A DNA stretch of 64,000 nucleotides from the NCBI RefSeq assembly GCF_900162665.1, contig NZ_LT727810.1, positions 84,291 to 148,290 of the forward strand. Reading direction: 5' to 3'. The translations under genes and the position numbers were made by a program. Below the pieces are notes generated by a model. It saw only the letters and a program-made list of their open reading frames with translations, had not been told where the DNA came from and ran no database searches. This DNA is from Oceanobacillus sojae. GTDB taxonomy: Bacteria > Bacillota > Bacilli > Bacillales > Amphibacillaceae. Positions 25,933 to 34,623 of the stretch are shown piece by piece (within the stretch, counting starts at the first letter, position 1; each line of letters starts with the position of its first letter).

Positions 25933-26238
25933 TTATCGTTTTGCTATTGCATCTTCAATTACCTTCGCAGCATTTTTAACTGCTGCTGCAACAGGAACTT
26001 CGTGGATGGTTTTATCATCAAACCTGTTTGCTTTTTCGATCTTTGTATCAATTGCCCAAATGACTAAATCAGCTTTTTCTAAATCCTTTGCTGTGATTTC
26101 ATTTTCAATTCCCATGGATCCTTGCGTTTCTACTTTTATTTTGTGGCCCAGCTTTTTGGCTGCTTTTTCTAATCCTTTTTTTGCCATATACGTATGCGCT
26201 ACCCCGGCTGGACATGCAGTTACTGCTAAAATATTCAT
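25933..26238 (-). CDS. Fructose-family PTS EIIB
   Basis: A 101-aa protein with the phosphocysteine Cys9 in AVTACPAGVAHTYMAK and the KVETQGSMGIEN block typical of EIIB-Fru. It stands 2 bases after the EIIA gene with AAAGGAG ahead of its ATG, and transfers phosphate to the sugar bound by EIIC. Confidence 0.93.
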   Translation of the reverse strand: MNILAVTACPAGVAHTYMAKKGLEKAAKKLGHKIKVETQGSMGIENEITAKDLEKADLVIWAIDTKIEKANRFDDKTIHEVPVAAAVKNAAKVIEDAIAKR

Positions 26239-26240
26239 TA

Positions 26241-26714
26241 TTAAACCTCTCCTTTGTCTGTGAAAATATCCGTAATTGTTGAAAGAATTTCATGTTTTGT
26301 TTTTGCTGAAAGCAGTGAATGGACGAAATGTTCTTCCATCAGGTTCTCTGATAGCGTAGCTAATAATTTCAAGTGAAGGCTTCCTTCATGTTCGGTTGGA
26401 ACAGCTAATGCTATCAATAAGTGTACTGGTTTATCATCCATTGCTTTCCAATCAACAGCATCTTTTAGTGTTATTACGCAGATAGCGGGTTTAAGCACCT
26501 CTTCCATCTTTGCATGGGGGATTGCAATGCCGCTGCCAAACCCCGTTGTTGAGTTTTTTTCTCTTTCCATCATTCCGTGGTAATAAGTTTCTGCACTTTT
26601 TACGCATCCAGCTTTCAAAACAAGATCAGCAACTTTTTTCAAAGCTTTTTCTTTTGATCGTGCTTCGACATTAAGCTCAACTAAACTGTCATTTATTAAT
26701 TCTGATTTATTCAT
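26241..26714 (-). CDS. Fructose-family PTS EIIA
   Basis: A 157-aa EIIA domain protein; FGSGIAIPHAK holds the phosphorylated His67, and LIALAVPTEHEGSLHLKLLATLSENL matches the family. It is between the PRD activator gene and the EIIB gene in the same operon. Confidence 0.92.
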   Translation of the reverse strand: MNKSELINDSLVELNVEARSKEKALKKVADLVLKAGCVKSAETYYHGMMEREKNSTTGFGSGIAIPHAKMEEVLKPAICVITLKDAVDWKAMDDKPVHLLIALAVPTEHEGSLHLKLLATLSENLMEEHFVHSLLSAKTKHEILSTITDIFTDKGEV

Positions 26715-26729
26715 AGATGACTCTCCTAA

Positions 26730-28700
26730 CTAAATAGACCCAATAATGTCTAAGAATGCGTCATAATTTTTAGATAAACATAGTTTTTTTACATTATCAG
26801 GTGACTGAATAATTTCATACAAAGATTCGAATATCCCCTGAAATTTTGTCTGGAGTCTTTTTTCCAAGACGATGATCATCACTAATTGGACTTCCTCTGT
26901 CTCTGACCATATTAATGGTTTCTCCAATACTGCAGTGCAGATAAACGATTGGTTGGAAATCATATGCAGCGGATGGGGAATGGCAACCATATTTCCAATG
27001 GAGGTTGGAGATATTCGTTCACGTTCCATAATAGAATCCCGGATTTCTTTTTCTATATAACCCTGGTTAATCATCGCTTTTGTCATCGTTTCCAGCATCT
27101 CCATTTTTGTTTCCGGTTTTAAATTCCGGAAAAACAATTCTCTACGGAAAAATGGTTGGATGACATTATTTTTGTTCTGCATTTTCTTTAATGTATTCTG
27201 GACTTTTATAACATCTTTATCATCCAAAATAGACGGCACATGTACAACCGGTATTCCCAGATGCCTTTCAATGGGAACAGTCGTCAAGATAAAATCGGGT
27301 TTTTGTTTTAAAAGTTCATCCAGCTGATGTAGGGCATATACGCCAGTAAGGTTATAGCTGTTACCCAAAACATGAGACAGCTTTGTTAGAAGCAGCTCTG
27401 ACGTTGCCATCCCTGATGCACATACTAACGCGATTTTCTTCTTGGATACGTATTTTATCCGTTGTCTTTCAATAGCTGCACCCAAATGTAAAGCTAAAAA
27501 ACCGATTTCATTTTGATTTACCTGGAAACCTGTAGCTTTTTCCACATAATGTGCTGCAATAACACCTGTTTCAAATGCAAGAGGATATTTAATTTTTATT
27601 TCATCAATCATCGGATTTCTGATATTCATATTAAAAGTGAGTCTGGTTACTAATTGTTTCAAGTGCAGACCGAGACTATAGAACAATTCTTCATCCTTAT
27701 CGATATGCAGGCCTTTCAAGCCAATTTTCGTTTGTTCCATAATCTCCATTGTTAATTGGAAGATTTCTTTGCCTAAATATAATTTCAGATTTGGTAAAGA
27801 TATTTCTCCTTTTTTACCTAATCTATTGCCAACTAAATGTAAAGCAACATACTCAATTTCCTGTTCAGGATTCTGGATATCATAAAGTGTTTCAATAGAT
27901 TTATTAATTTTTTCGGCTATTCTGTATTCATTCTCCTTTTTGAGAAACTCTATATGGTTGATAGAGCTAATATGCTGGCCGCTTTTAATCCTGCCGATAG
28001 CGATCATGATATGGATGACGATTTTATTTAAAGTATCATCCATTACCTCCATATCATTTCTATTTAATTCATCAAGGATTATTTTTTTAATTTTATTTAT
28101 ATCATCCTCAAAGAAGTAATAACCAAAGCTATTGACGAGTTTAAGAATCAAACGGTTATCAAATTCTTCGCTGTGTATAAAGTAATCAGAAATGCAGAAT
28201 CGTTTATTAACTTCATTTCCATCTGCTCTAATTCCCTGATGGTCTTTAACTATTTTAATGTTATAGCTATTTAAAACCTGTTTTATTCTCTTCAAGTCAT
28301 TCTTAATCGTTGATTCACTTACGTACAACTCATTCATAAATGATTCAATTTTTATGCTCTTATTAGAATATAAAAGTCTTTTAATGATGAATTGTACTCT
28401 ATCTTCAGGTGTGACAGTGACGGACGTATTATTAAATAGAGAATTTTCTGCTTCCACTTTATAAAGCAATTTTTTAAGCTGGTCTTCCGATTCCGCAGTT
28501 ATTTTATAGCCTTTACTCTTTTTGGATACAATTTCTGTCTTGAATTCTTTCATTTTATAATTTATTGTTTTGATATCTTCACGTATCGTTCTTGACGTCA
28601 CCCCCAATTTTAAGGCGAGCTTATCACTTGTGATAAATTCATTTGTTGAAGAGAGTATCTTAATTATTTCTGCCATTCTTAAGGTTAAATATAAGGACAT
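26730..28700 (-). CDS. MtlR/LicR-type PRD transcriptional activator with EIIB and EIIA domains
   Basis: A 656-aa regulator. In order: HTH (about 1-60, SDKLALKLGVTSRTIREDI), second Mga-like HTH (about 100-160), two PRD domains (about 175-400, with conserved His such as ALHLVG and LGLHLKQL), an EIIB-Gat-like domain (KKIALVCASGMATSELLLTKL) and an EIIA domain (GNMVAIPHPLHM). Phosphorylation of these domains by PTS proteins would tune activity, activating the downstream PTS genes when sugar is present. I chose ATG 28700 with AGGGGG before it; an in-frame start at 28739 has no such site. Confidence 0.9.
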   Translation of the reverse strand: MSLYLTLRMAEIIKILSSTNEFITSDKLALKLGVTSRTIREDIKTINYKMKEFKTEIVSKKSKGYKITAESEDQLKKLLYKVEAENSLFNNTSVTVTPEDRVQFIIKRLLYSNKSIKIESFMNELYVSESTIKNDLKRIKQVLNSYNIKIVKDHQGIRADGNEVNKRFCISDYFIHSEEFDNRLILKLVNSFGYYFFEDDINKIKKIILDELNRNDMEVMDDTLNKIVIHIMIAIGRIKSGQHISSINHIEFLKKENEYRIAEKINKSIETLYDIQNPEQEIEYVALHLVGNRLGKKGEISLPNLKLYLGKEIFQLTMEIMEQTKIGLKGLHIDKDEELFYSLGLHLKQLVTRLTFNMNIRNPMIDEIKIKYPLAFETGVIAAHYVEKATGFQVNQNEIGFLALHLGAAIERQRIKYVSKKKIALVCASGMATSELLLTKLSHVLGNSYNLTGVYALHQLDELLKQKPDFILTTVPIERHLGIPVVHVPSILDDKDVIKVQNTLKKMQNKNNVIQPFFRRELFFRNLKPETKMEMLETMTKAMINQGYIEKEIRDSIMERERISPTSIGNMVAIPHPLHMISNQSFICTAVLEKPLIWSETEEVQLVMIIVLEKRLQTKFQGIFESLYEIIQSPDNVKKLCLSKNYDAFLDIIGSI

Positions 28701-28910
28701 TTTGTATCCCCCTAATTTTATTTTAGTTAATGAATCCAAAGGTGCACAGGGAGTCTTTTTCCGTTAGGTAGAGGAAATGAGTTACTTAAAGAGGAAGGAA
28801 TGGAGGGAAGATAAAGAAGCAGAGACTTTAACAAACCCGATTACGAATTTATTATACAATATAGTTAACCGAGTTATAGTAATATGAAGTTATTCAATGT
28901 TAAGGTTATT

Positions 28911-28955
28911 CCTTTGTGCAAGTTAATGAAAAGGCTTACAATATAATTAAGGAGG
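28911..28955 (+). promoter_or_regulatory. Acetamidase promoter with cre-like site (duplicated element)
   Basis: TATAAT (28942-28947) stands next to the ribosome site. TGAAAAGGCTTACA (28927-28940) matches the CcpA cre consensus at 13 of 14 positions and overlaps the place of the -35/spacer, so carbon catabolite repression is likely. The whole 45-base block recurs at 23069-23113. Confidence 0.6.
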
Positions 28956-28964
28956 AGATCAAAA

Positions 28965-30269
28965 ATGAAAAATGAACAAGCAAAGCAGATTGTCTATGTG
29001 AACACGTTTACGGATGGAATACTGGATCCAGAAAAAGCAATGCTTGGACCCGTAAAGGACGGCGGGTATATTATCGCTAATACAGCACCCGGATGCTGGG
29101 GGCCGATGATTACACCATCTCTTCAAGGCGGACATGAAGTGACACAGCCGGTTTATGTGGAAGGAGCAGAGGTTGGTGATGCAGTTGCTATTCAAATTTC
29201 TTCTATTCAAGTGACGTCTATGGTTACTGCATCGGGTAATGACCGCACTGTGGAAGGCCATTTTATTTCTGACCCATTTGTAGACGCAAAATGCCCTGAA
29301 TGTGGAACTGTGAACCCGGATACGATTATAGCAGATGTCGGGTCAGAAGCAGTCCGGTGCTCAAATTGCGGAACAGCAGTTACTCCTTTTCAGTTCACGA
29401 ACGGATACACCATTGCTTTTGATGATGATAGAACAATAGGAGTTACTCTGCCGAAAGAAGCAGCTGAAAAAGCAGGAAAAGAAGGTCGTAAAAACATGTG
29501 CACACCTGAGCATTCCGTGCAAAATCCAATCGTATCTGTGACTCCTCATGACATTGTGGGCATGGTCGCCAGGGTACGTCCTTTTTTAGGACAAATTGGA
29601 ACAACACCTGCTAGAGCTATGCCGGATTCTCATAATGCTGGAGACTTCGGTCAATTCCTGCTGGACGCTCCCCACGATTACGGTATAACGAAGGAACAGC
29701 TGGAAGAGCGTACAGATGGCCATATGGATATTAATCGGGTTCGGGAAGGAGCAGTTTTAATTTGCCCTGTAAAAACAAAAGGGGGCGGCATTTATCTTGG
29801 AGATATGCATGCGATGCAGGGAAATGGCGAAATTGCCGGACATACAGCGGATGTTTCTGGAATTGCTACTTTAAAAGTAGACTTGCTAAAAGGAATCAAG
29901 CTTGACGGCCCTATTTTACTCCCTGTTGAGGAGGATCTTCCATATAATGCGAAGCCGCTACCTGCGGATGAAAAGTCGAAAGCTTTAAAAGTTGCTAAAG
30001 CACATGGTTTTGAGGAAATTGAGGAGACTGCTCCTGTATCATTTATTGGAACAGGTGCAGATTTAAATGAAGCGACGGATAATGGTTTACAGCGCGCAGC
30101 TTCCGTACTTGGAATGAGCGTTCCAGAAGTCATGAACCGCGCGACTGTTACGGGGGCTGTTGATATTGGACGCAACCCGGGAGTTGTGACAGTTACGTTT
30201 CTGGCTCCGCTGTCTACACTTGAAGATGCAGGGCTGAGTGAAATTGCTATAAAACATTATCATTTATAG
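28965..30269 (+). CDS. Acetamidase/formamidase family protein
   Basis: A 434-aa FmdA/AmdA family amidase: PKDGGYIIANTAPGCWGPMI-like N-terminus, PFLGQIGTTP, GGGIYLGDMHAMQGNGEIAGHTADVS (metal-binding His and Asp region) and the C-terminal MNRATVTGAVDIGRNPGVVT. It hydrolyses short amides to acid and ammonia. An unusual insert at about 104-131 carries two CxxC-like pairs (CPECG and CSNCG), a zinc-ribbon-like knuckle. The gene starts at ATG behind GGAGGAG and is followed 51 bases later by a dehydrogenase. Confidence 0.88.
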   Translation: MKNEQAKQIVYVNTFTDGILDPEKAMLGPVKDGGYIIANTAPGCWGPMITPSLQGGHEVTQPVYVEGAEVGDAVAIQISSIQVTSMVTASGNDRTVEGHFISDPFVDAKCPECGTVNPDTIIADVGSEAVRCSNCGTAVTPFQFTNGYTIAFDDDRTIGVTLPKEAAEKAGKEGRKNMCTPEHSVQNPIVSVTPHDIVGMVARVRPFLGQIGTTPARAMPDSHNAGDFGQFLLDAPHDYGITKEQLEERTDGHMDINRVREGAVLICPVKTKGGGIYLGDMHAMQGNGEIAGHTADVSGIATLKVDLLKGIKLDGPILLPVEEDLPYNAKPLPADEKSKALKVAKAHGFEEIEETAPVSFIGTGADLNEATDNGLQRAASVLGMSVPEVMNRATVTGAVDIGRNPGVVTVTFLAPLSTLEDAGLSEIAIKHYHL

Positions 30270-30320
30270 ATTGATGTATAAGCGAATCCATAATAATACA
30301 TTTAAAAAGGTGGGATAGTA

Positions 30321-31109
30321 ATGGGATTACTTAATGACAAAGTAATTTTAGTCGCTGGTGTTGGCCGTGGATTGGGAAGGGATGTTGCCAGAAACATTCT
30401 TGATGAGGGTGGATCTGTTATTATGGGAGATTTAATGGAGGATCAATTGGTGGAAATACAGCAAGAACTTGATCCATCAGGAAAGCGAACTTTTGCACAG
30501 CATCTTAATTTAGCAGATAAGCAGAGTAACGCAAATCTAATAAAAGCGGGATATGAAAAATTTAACCGCCTTGATGGAGTAATCCAGGTTGCTGCCTATG
30601 ATAATACAATGGGTGGATTATTGGATAACAATTTAGCAGATTGGGATAAAGTATCGGATATAAATATTAAAGGTACATTACAATTAGTACAAGAAGCCGT
30701 TCCTTACTTGAAAAAAGATGAGGGCGGGGCAGTAGTATTTATTGGTTCTGCTTCTGCTGCCATCCCAAGCGAAGATTTTTTACAAATGAGTTATGGTATC
30801 GGGAAAGGGGCATTGAGAACAGCAACGCATTATTTATCGAAAGAGCTGGGACCTTTAGGTATCAGAGTAAATAATGTTGCACCGGGATTCAAATGGGGCC
30901 CTGTATTGGAATCGGCTTTTCAGGCACAGGCAGATCAATACGGTCTTACATTAGATGAAGTAACAAAACCGGTGAAAGATAAAATGGCTCTCCGCCGCTT
31001 CCCGACAGATGATGATGTAGCAAAATCCTGCGTATTCTTTTGTTCGGATTATGCAAAAAATGTTACAGGGCAGAATTTATATGTGGATGCTGGTTATGTG
31101 TTGAATTGA
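30321..31109 (+). CDS. Short-chain dehydrogenase/reductase
   Basis: A 262-aa classical SDR. The cofactor motif is GVGRGLGRD (14-22, a GxxxGxG variant), then IQVAAYDN in place of NNAG, the catalytic Ser in FIGSASAA and the Tyr in SYGIGKGA (YxxxK), and NNVAPGF. The substrate is unknown. It appears cotranscribed with the acetamidase gene. Confidence 0.88.
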   Translation: MGLLNDKVILVAGVGRGLGRDVARNILDEGGSVIMGDLMEDQLVEIQQELDPSGKRTFAQHLNLADKQSNANLIKAGYEKFNRLDGVIQVAAYDNTMGGLLDNNLADWDKVSDINIKGTLQLVQEAVPYLKKDEGGAVVFIGSASAAIPSEDFLQMSYGIGKGALRTATHYLSKELGPLGIRVNNVAPGFKWGPVLESAFQAQADQYGLTLDEVTKPVKDKMALRRFPTDDDVAKSCVFFCSDYAKNVTGQNLYVDAGYVLN

Positions 31110-31186
31110 TGGCTTGTTGTTACTGGTGGACAAGGAGATTGGATAGTGATTGGATTTATTTAGACCATTAATTGCTTTTATAATAA

Positions 31187-31258
31187 AATACACCTCTTCT
31201 GTTTTGGCTATGATTTCAGATAAATCAACTATACCAAAAAGGAGAGGTGTTTTTACTT
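31187..31258 (-). mobile_element. Solo left end of an IS4-family element
   Basis: Read on the minus strand these 70 bases follow the left end of the IS at 15.19 kb block by block: AACACCTC, TTTTGGTATAGT, then ACAGAAGAGGTGT. The transposase gene is absent. It lies in the 317-base gap 31110-31426, which holds no gene. Confidence 0.7.
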
Positions 31259-31380
31259 GATGTGAAATTAAGTCAATTATTACGAAGCTTTCATATCTCA
31301 GATTTACTTTATTAAATTTATTGCAGAGCAACTAGCTATAGGCTACAAAGGCGTTGTGACATGACATCGCAAATTTAACC

Positions 31381-31415
31381 ACTCAGTGGGGAAGAAAATA
31401 AAATCCCCACTGAGT
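31381..31415. terminator. Hairpin terminator after the lipoprotein gene
   Basis: A perfect 12-bp stem (31381-31392 with 31404-31415, arm ACTCAGTGGGGA) with an 11-base loop lies 12 bases after the lipoprotein stop on the minus strand. No clear T-run follows. Confidence 0.6.
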
Positions 31416-31426
31416 GAAGTTTCACT

Positions 31427-32161
31427 TTATCTTTTTGGTGCTCTATATCCAGCTTCTTGAGCTTCTGATTCCGAACAAAACCAATCAACAACATTTGTTG
31501 TTCGATCATAGTAGGTGCTGCCAGGAGTATGATAGATTCCGGATGTACTTCCTTTTATGTTACAATCACCTTCAACTGCTGATGTACTGGTATCAGCAGA
31601 GTCTTCTTCAGAGGTGTCTGAAGCATCGGCAGTGGAGTTACTGGAACTGTCAGCATCTTGGCTTGCTTCCAGTTGCTGCTGTAATTCACTATTGCTTTCT
31701 TTTAATGCAGTAATTTCCTCGGAGAGTGATTCATTTTCTTCCTTAACTGCCTCATAATCTTCTAATTTTTCGTTTTCTTCTTTTAATACAGTAATTTCCT
31801 CAGACAGAGTTTCATTTTCTTCTTTAATTTCCTCGTAATCTTCTAATTTTTCATTTTCCTCTTTTAATTCGTCAACCTGACTTTGTAAGTCATCATATTC
31901 TTCTTGAAGGGTGGAATTAGCATTTTCTAATTCCTTGATTTCAGCAGTTAATTCTTCATTCTTTTCTATTTCTTTGTCTAAATCCGCAGCATTATCAGTA
32001 CCTTCAGTACCACACCCGCTTAAAACAGTGAGAAGCATAGCTAACGCTAATACGGGGAGATACTTTTTCTTCATTTTCCCTTTGGATGGCGGATGCGATA
32101 AAGTATAGATGGTTAAGCCTGATAATACAAAAATCATTGATAATACGATTAGAGTATCCAT
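31427..32161 (-). CDS. Coiled-coil lipoprotein with C-terminal sunset domain
   Basis: A 244-aa protein. After a short hydrophobic head (1-25) comes a second methionine (Met30) that opens a lipoprotein signal, [21 protein letters not shown]. Then follow a long coiled coil (about 58-172) with two near-identical 27-residue units ([10 protein letters not shown]...LSEEIT), a Ser/Thr/Asp-rich linker and a 45-aa sunset domain with two Cys ([34 protein letters not shown]). GGAGG supports the start at 32161, whereas only AAAGGGA precedes Met30 (32074). It is probably surface-anchored. If the long form is made it would have an extra membrane anchor before the lipobox. Confidence 0.75.
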   Translation of the reverse strand: MDTLIVLSMIFVLSGLTIYTLSHPPSKGKMKKKYLPVLALAMLLTVLSGCGTEGTDNAADLDKEIEKNEELTAEIKELENANSTLQEEYDDLQSQVDELKEENEKLEDYEEIKEENETLSEEITVLKEENEKLEDYEAVKEENESLSEEITALKESNSELQQQLEASQDADSSSNSTADASDTSEEDSADTSTSAVEGDCNIKGSTSGIYHTPGSTYYDRTTNVVDWFCSESEAQEAGYRAPKR

Positions 32162-32675
32162 TGTTATACCTCCATTAAATGTTCAGTGTATTTAATATGT
32201 AATGTTTTGACTATTGGCAAGCGGTTTCCGGCCTAGTAGTATTTACCGACTAATATATACTTTTAAGTGCAGCTGCGCTTATACACTAATAAAAAAATAA
32301 ATGTAGCTTGATATGTTATTTAGTGTATAAGAAGAATTATATCGTTAAAGTTGTATCAAAATAAAAGGAACAAAAAGCAGCTGACGTTAAACGCTTTCTT
32401 TTCACTTCCTCCCTTAAATATGTATTTGAAAAGCATAAGTTATAAAGCAATACTCACTTTATAATATTTTCTATCAAATAGTAACTACTATAAATAATGT
32501 AACATATTAGTAATGTTTTTGTAAAATTTTCTTAATTTAATAGAACAATGGACCGTCATGCAATTAGGAAGATAATAATTCTTAGCTGGTTTGTCATTCA
32601 ACAAAAGTAAATGAATGACAAAGGTTATAAATACTCGGTAAAAGTAATGACTGAAACTGTGGAGGAAAAAGGATA

Positions 32676-32756
32676 TTGTTGAAGTTCATTGTTTTGATAA
32701 CTCTACTTGTTTCAGGTGGATGTTATGTACCCTATATAATATTTAAGAAACACTGA
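32676..32756 (+). CDS. Small hypothetical membrane peptide (26 aa)
   Basis: TTG 32676, with GGAGG 10 bases upstream, opens a 26-aa hydrophobic peptide (LKFIVLITLLVSGGCYVPYIIF). The ribosome site is good, but the frame is short. It sits in the 700-base gap 32162-32870, which otherwise shows only a hairpin (32440-32447 with 32457-32464) and a weak cre-like site (32386-32399). Confidence 0.35.
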   Translation: MLKFIVLITLLVSGGCYVPYIIFKKH

Positions 32757-32821
32757 ATATGCTGTTAAAGAATAAGAAAATCTTCATTTTTAAAAGATTA
32801 ATAGAATAAGTGTCTATTTCT

Positions 32822-32845
32822 CCAATTATCAAGTAGAATAATTGG
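32822..32845 (+). promoter_or_regulatory. Hairpin just upstream of the M24-like gene
   Basis: CCAATTAT (32822-32829) pairs with ATAATTGG (32838-32845) 15 bases before the ribosome site of the following gene. It could be an operator or an mRNA stem; no regulator can be named. Confidence 0.35.
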
Positions 32846-32873
32846 AAACACATATAAATTGGAGGCAAGGAAT

Positions 32874-34286
32874 ATGACACAGCAATATAATTATAAAAAT
32901 GCGCAATTGATAGAAATGGATGCTCCCGCTCCTGATTGCACAGAAACACCGATAATGATAGATGATAAGACGATGCAACAGCGAAGAGAAAAGGTTTTAC
33001 AAGAGATGCGGCGGGATGAATTGGATGCACTACTGATTTATGCGGATGTGGAACATGGAGGGAATTTTGAATATTTAGTTGGTTTTATTCCCAGATTTGA
33101 AGAGGCTTTATTAGTCCTTCATTCTAACGGAGATGCTTTTCTGGTTTTGGGAAATGAAAACTATAATAAAGTAGAATATTCAAGAATTCCGGCACATGGA
33201 ATTCACTGTCCGCACTTTTCATTGCCTAATCAGCCAATGGAACCTCACAATACCATTTCAAGTGCTCTTCAGGAAGCTGGAATGAAGAAGGCAATGAAAA
33301 TTGGAATGGCAGGGTGGAAGCATTTTACCAGCAGCGTCGAGGATAACCAAACTCTATTTGATATTCCTTCTTTTATTGTAGATGCAGTACGGGAAATTAT
33401 TGAAAAGGAAGGCTCCATCACTAATAAAACAGATATCTTCATTGCCGGGGAACGTGGCGTGCGAAGAGTGAATAGCGCAAATGAAATTGCGCATTATGAA
33501 TTTGGAGCATCACTGGCCTCAGATTGTGTTTTACGAACAATGGACAAACTGGAACTTGGTATTTCCGAGATGCAATTAGGAAATGAACTCCAATCTTACG
33601 GTCAAAGAAATAATGTCGTAACAATCGCATCAACAGGTAAAAGATTTGAAAACGGTAATCTATATCCAACTCCAGAAAAGGTAAAGTTAGGAGATGCAAT
33701 CTCTTTAACAGTAGGATACAAAGGTGGATTATCAAGCAGATCCGGGTATGCTGTAATGGAGCGCTCTGAACTTTCAGATAGCAAAAAAGATTATGTGGAA
33801 GACTTGGCAGCGCCATATTATACCGCAATTACAGCCTGGCTTGAGAATATTCAAGTCGGGATGACAGGTGGAGATTTGTACAATTTGGTTAATCAGGTAT
33901 TGCCGCAGGAAGAATATCATTGGGGATTATGCCCGGGGCATTTGACAGCAGATGAAGAATGGCTATCATCACCAATTTATAAGAATTCAGATGAATTAAT
34001 CAAAAGCGGAATGATTTTTCAGACAGATATTATCCCTCGTGTTGCGGGGTATGACGGGGTCTCGGTAGAAAGCACCGTAGCTCTGGCTGATGAGGCATTA
34101 AAGCAGGAGATTAGAGCCGAATATCCAGCGCTTTGGGAAAGAATTATTAAAAGACAAAAGTATATAAAAGAGATGCTTGGAATCAATCTAAGCGAAAATG
34201 TTTTACCGTTATGCAGTACGGTTGCTTACCTGCGCCCGTATCTTTTGAATAAAAGGCTTGCGTTTTATTATGACCATAGCAGATGA
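32874..34286 (+). CDS. M24 peptidase-like protein without recognisable metal site
   Basis: A 470-aa protein with an aminopeptidase-P-like N-terminal domain (RREKVLQEMRRDELDALLIYAD, then LVGFIPRFEEALLVL) and a C-terminal pita-bread-like domain. The expected Asp, Asp, His, Glu, Glu metal ligands are not visible; the region of the first two reads AISLTVGYKGGLSSRSGYAV. It may be a metal-independent hydrolase or a binding protein. ATG 32874 has GGAGG 9 bases ahead; the TTG at 32859 lies before that site. It stands alone, with a terminator after it. Confidence 0.65.
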   Translation: MTQQYNYKNAQLIEMDAPAPDCTETPIMIDDKTMQQRREKVLQEMRRDELDALLIYADVEHGGNFEYLVGFIPRFEEALLVLHSNGDAFLVLGNENYNKVEYSRIPAHGIHCPHFSLPNQPMEPHNTISSALQEAGMKKAMKIGMAGWKHFTSSVEDNQTLFDIPSFIVDAVREIIEKEGSITNKTDIFIAGERGVRRVNSANEIAHYEFGASLASDCVLRTMDKLELGISEMQLGNELQSYGQRNNVVTIASTGKRFENGNLYPTPEKVKLGDAISLTVGYKGGLSSRSGYAVMERSELSDSKKDYVEDLAAPYYTAITAWLENIQVGMTGGDLYNLVNQVLPQEEYHWGLCPGHLTADEEWLSSPIYKNSDELIKSGMIFQTDIIPRVAGYDGVSVESTVALADEALKQEIRAEYPALWERIIKRQKYIKEMLGINLSENVLPLCSTVAYLRPYLLNKRLAFYYDHSR

Positions 34287-34432
34287 AGTTGAACAATCAA
34301 TAATTTATGCGAAATACCTAAGTGCAGAAGAGCAGAATAGATAGCCACCTAAAGGTTAGCTGTAATTATAAAGTAAGTAACAAATATGATAAGAATTTTT
34401 TTGAAAGAAGTAATGTAAACAAAAAAACTTAC

Positions 34433-34481
34433 GAAATAGCCTGAAACCGATAGATTCATTCTAACGGTCTCAGGCTATTTC
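34433..34481 (+). terminator. Terminator after the M24-like gene
   Basis: A 12-bp perfect stem (34433-34444 with 34470-34481, arm GAAATAGCCTGA) with an inner ACCG/CGGT pairing. T-rich sequence is found on both sides, so it can act in either direction. Confidence 0.7.
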
Positions 34482-34581
34482 ATTTCCCTTAATAACGTTC
34501 TTCATTATGAATTATGTCATTTAATAAATATAGTTTTTGTTCATCATGCGTACAAACATTGAACGGAAATGTAATTGTAAA

Positions 34582-34595
34582 TGAAAGCGGTTGAT
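34582..34595 (+). promoter_or_regulatory. cre-like site upstream of the ascorbate-type PTS operon
   Basis: TGAAAGCGGTTGAT matches the cre consensus TGWAARCGYTWNCW at 12 of 14 positions, 29 bases before the start codon of the regulator gene. Carbon catabolite control by CcpA is plausible. Confidence 0.5.
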
Positions 34596-34623
34596 AATAA
34601 CATGAAATTAGGAGGGATGCTTA

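Noticed and set aside
28965..29000. Stand-alone second promoter copy as a mobile repeat
   Set aside because: Only two copies are seen in the window, so I recorded it as a duplication rather than a repeat family.
28959..29261. 100-aa minus-strand frame over the acetamidase start
   Set aside because: It is a shadow of the amidase gene with atypical His/Cys-rich composition.
32386..32399. cre site GTTAAACGCTTTCT in the lipoprotein/M24 gap
   Set aside because: It matches 12 of 14 positions but misses the leading TG and is more than 200 bases from either start codon.
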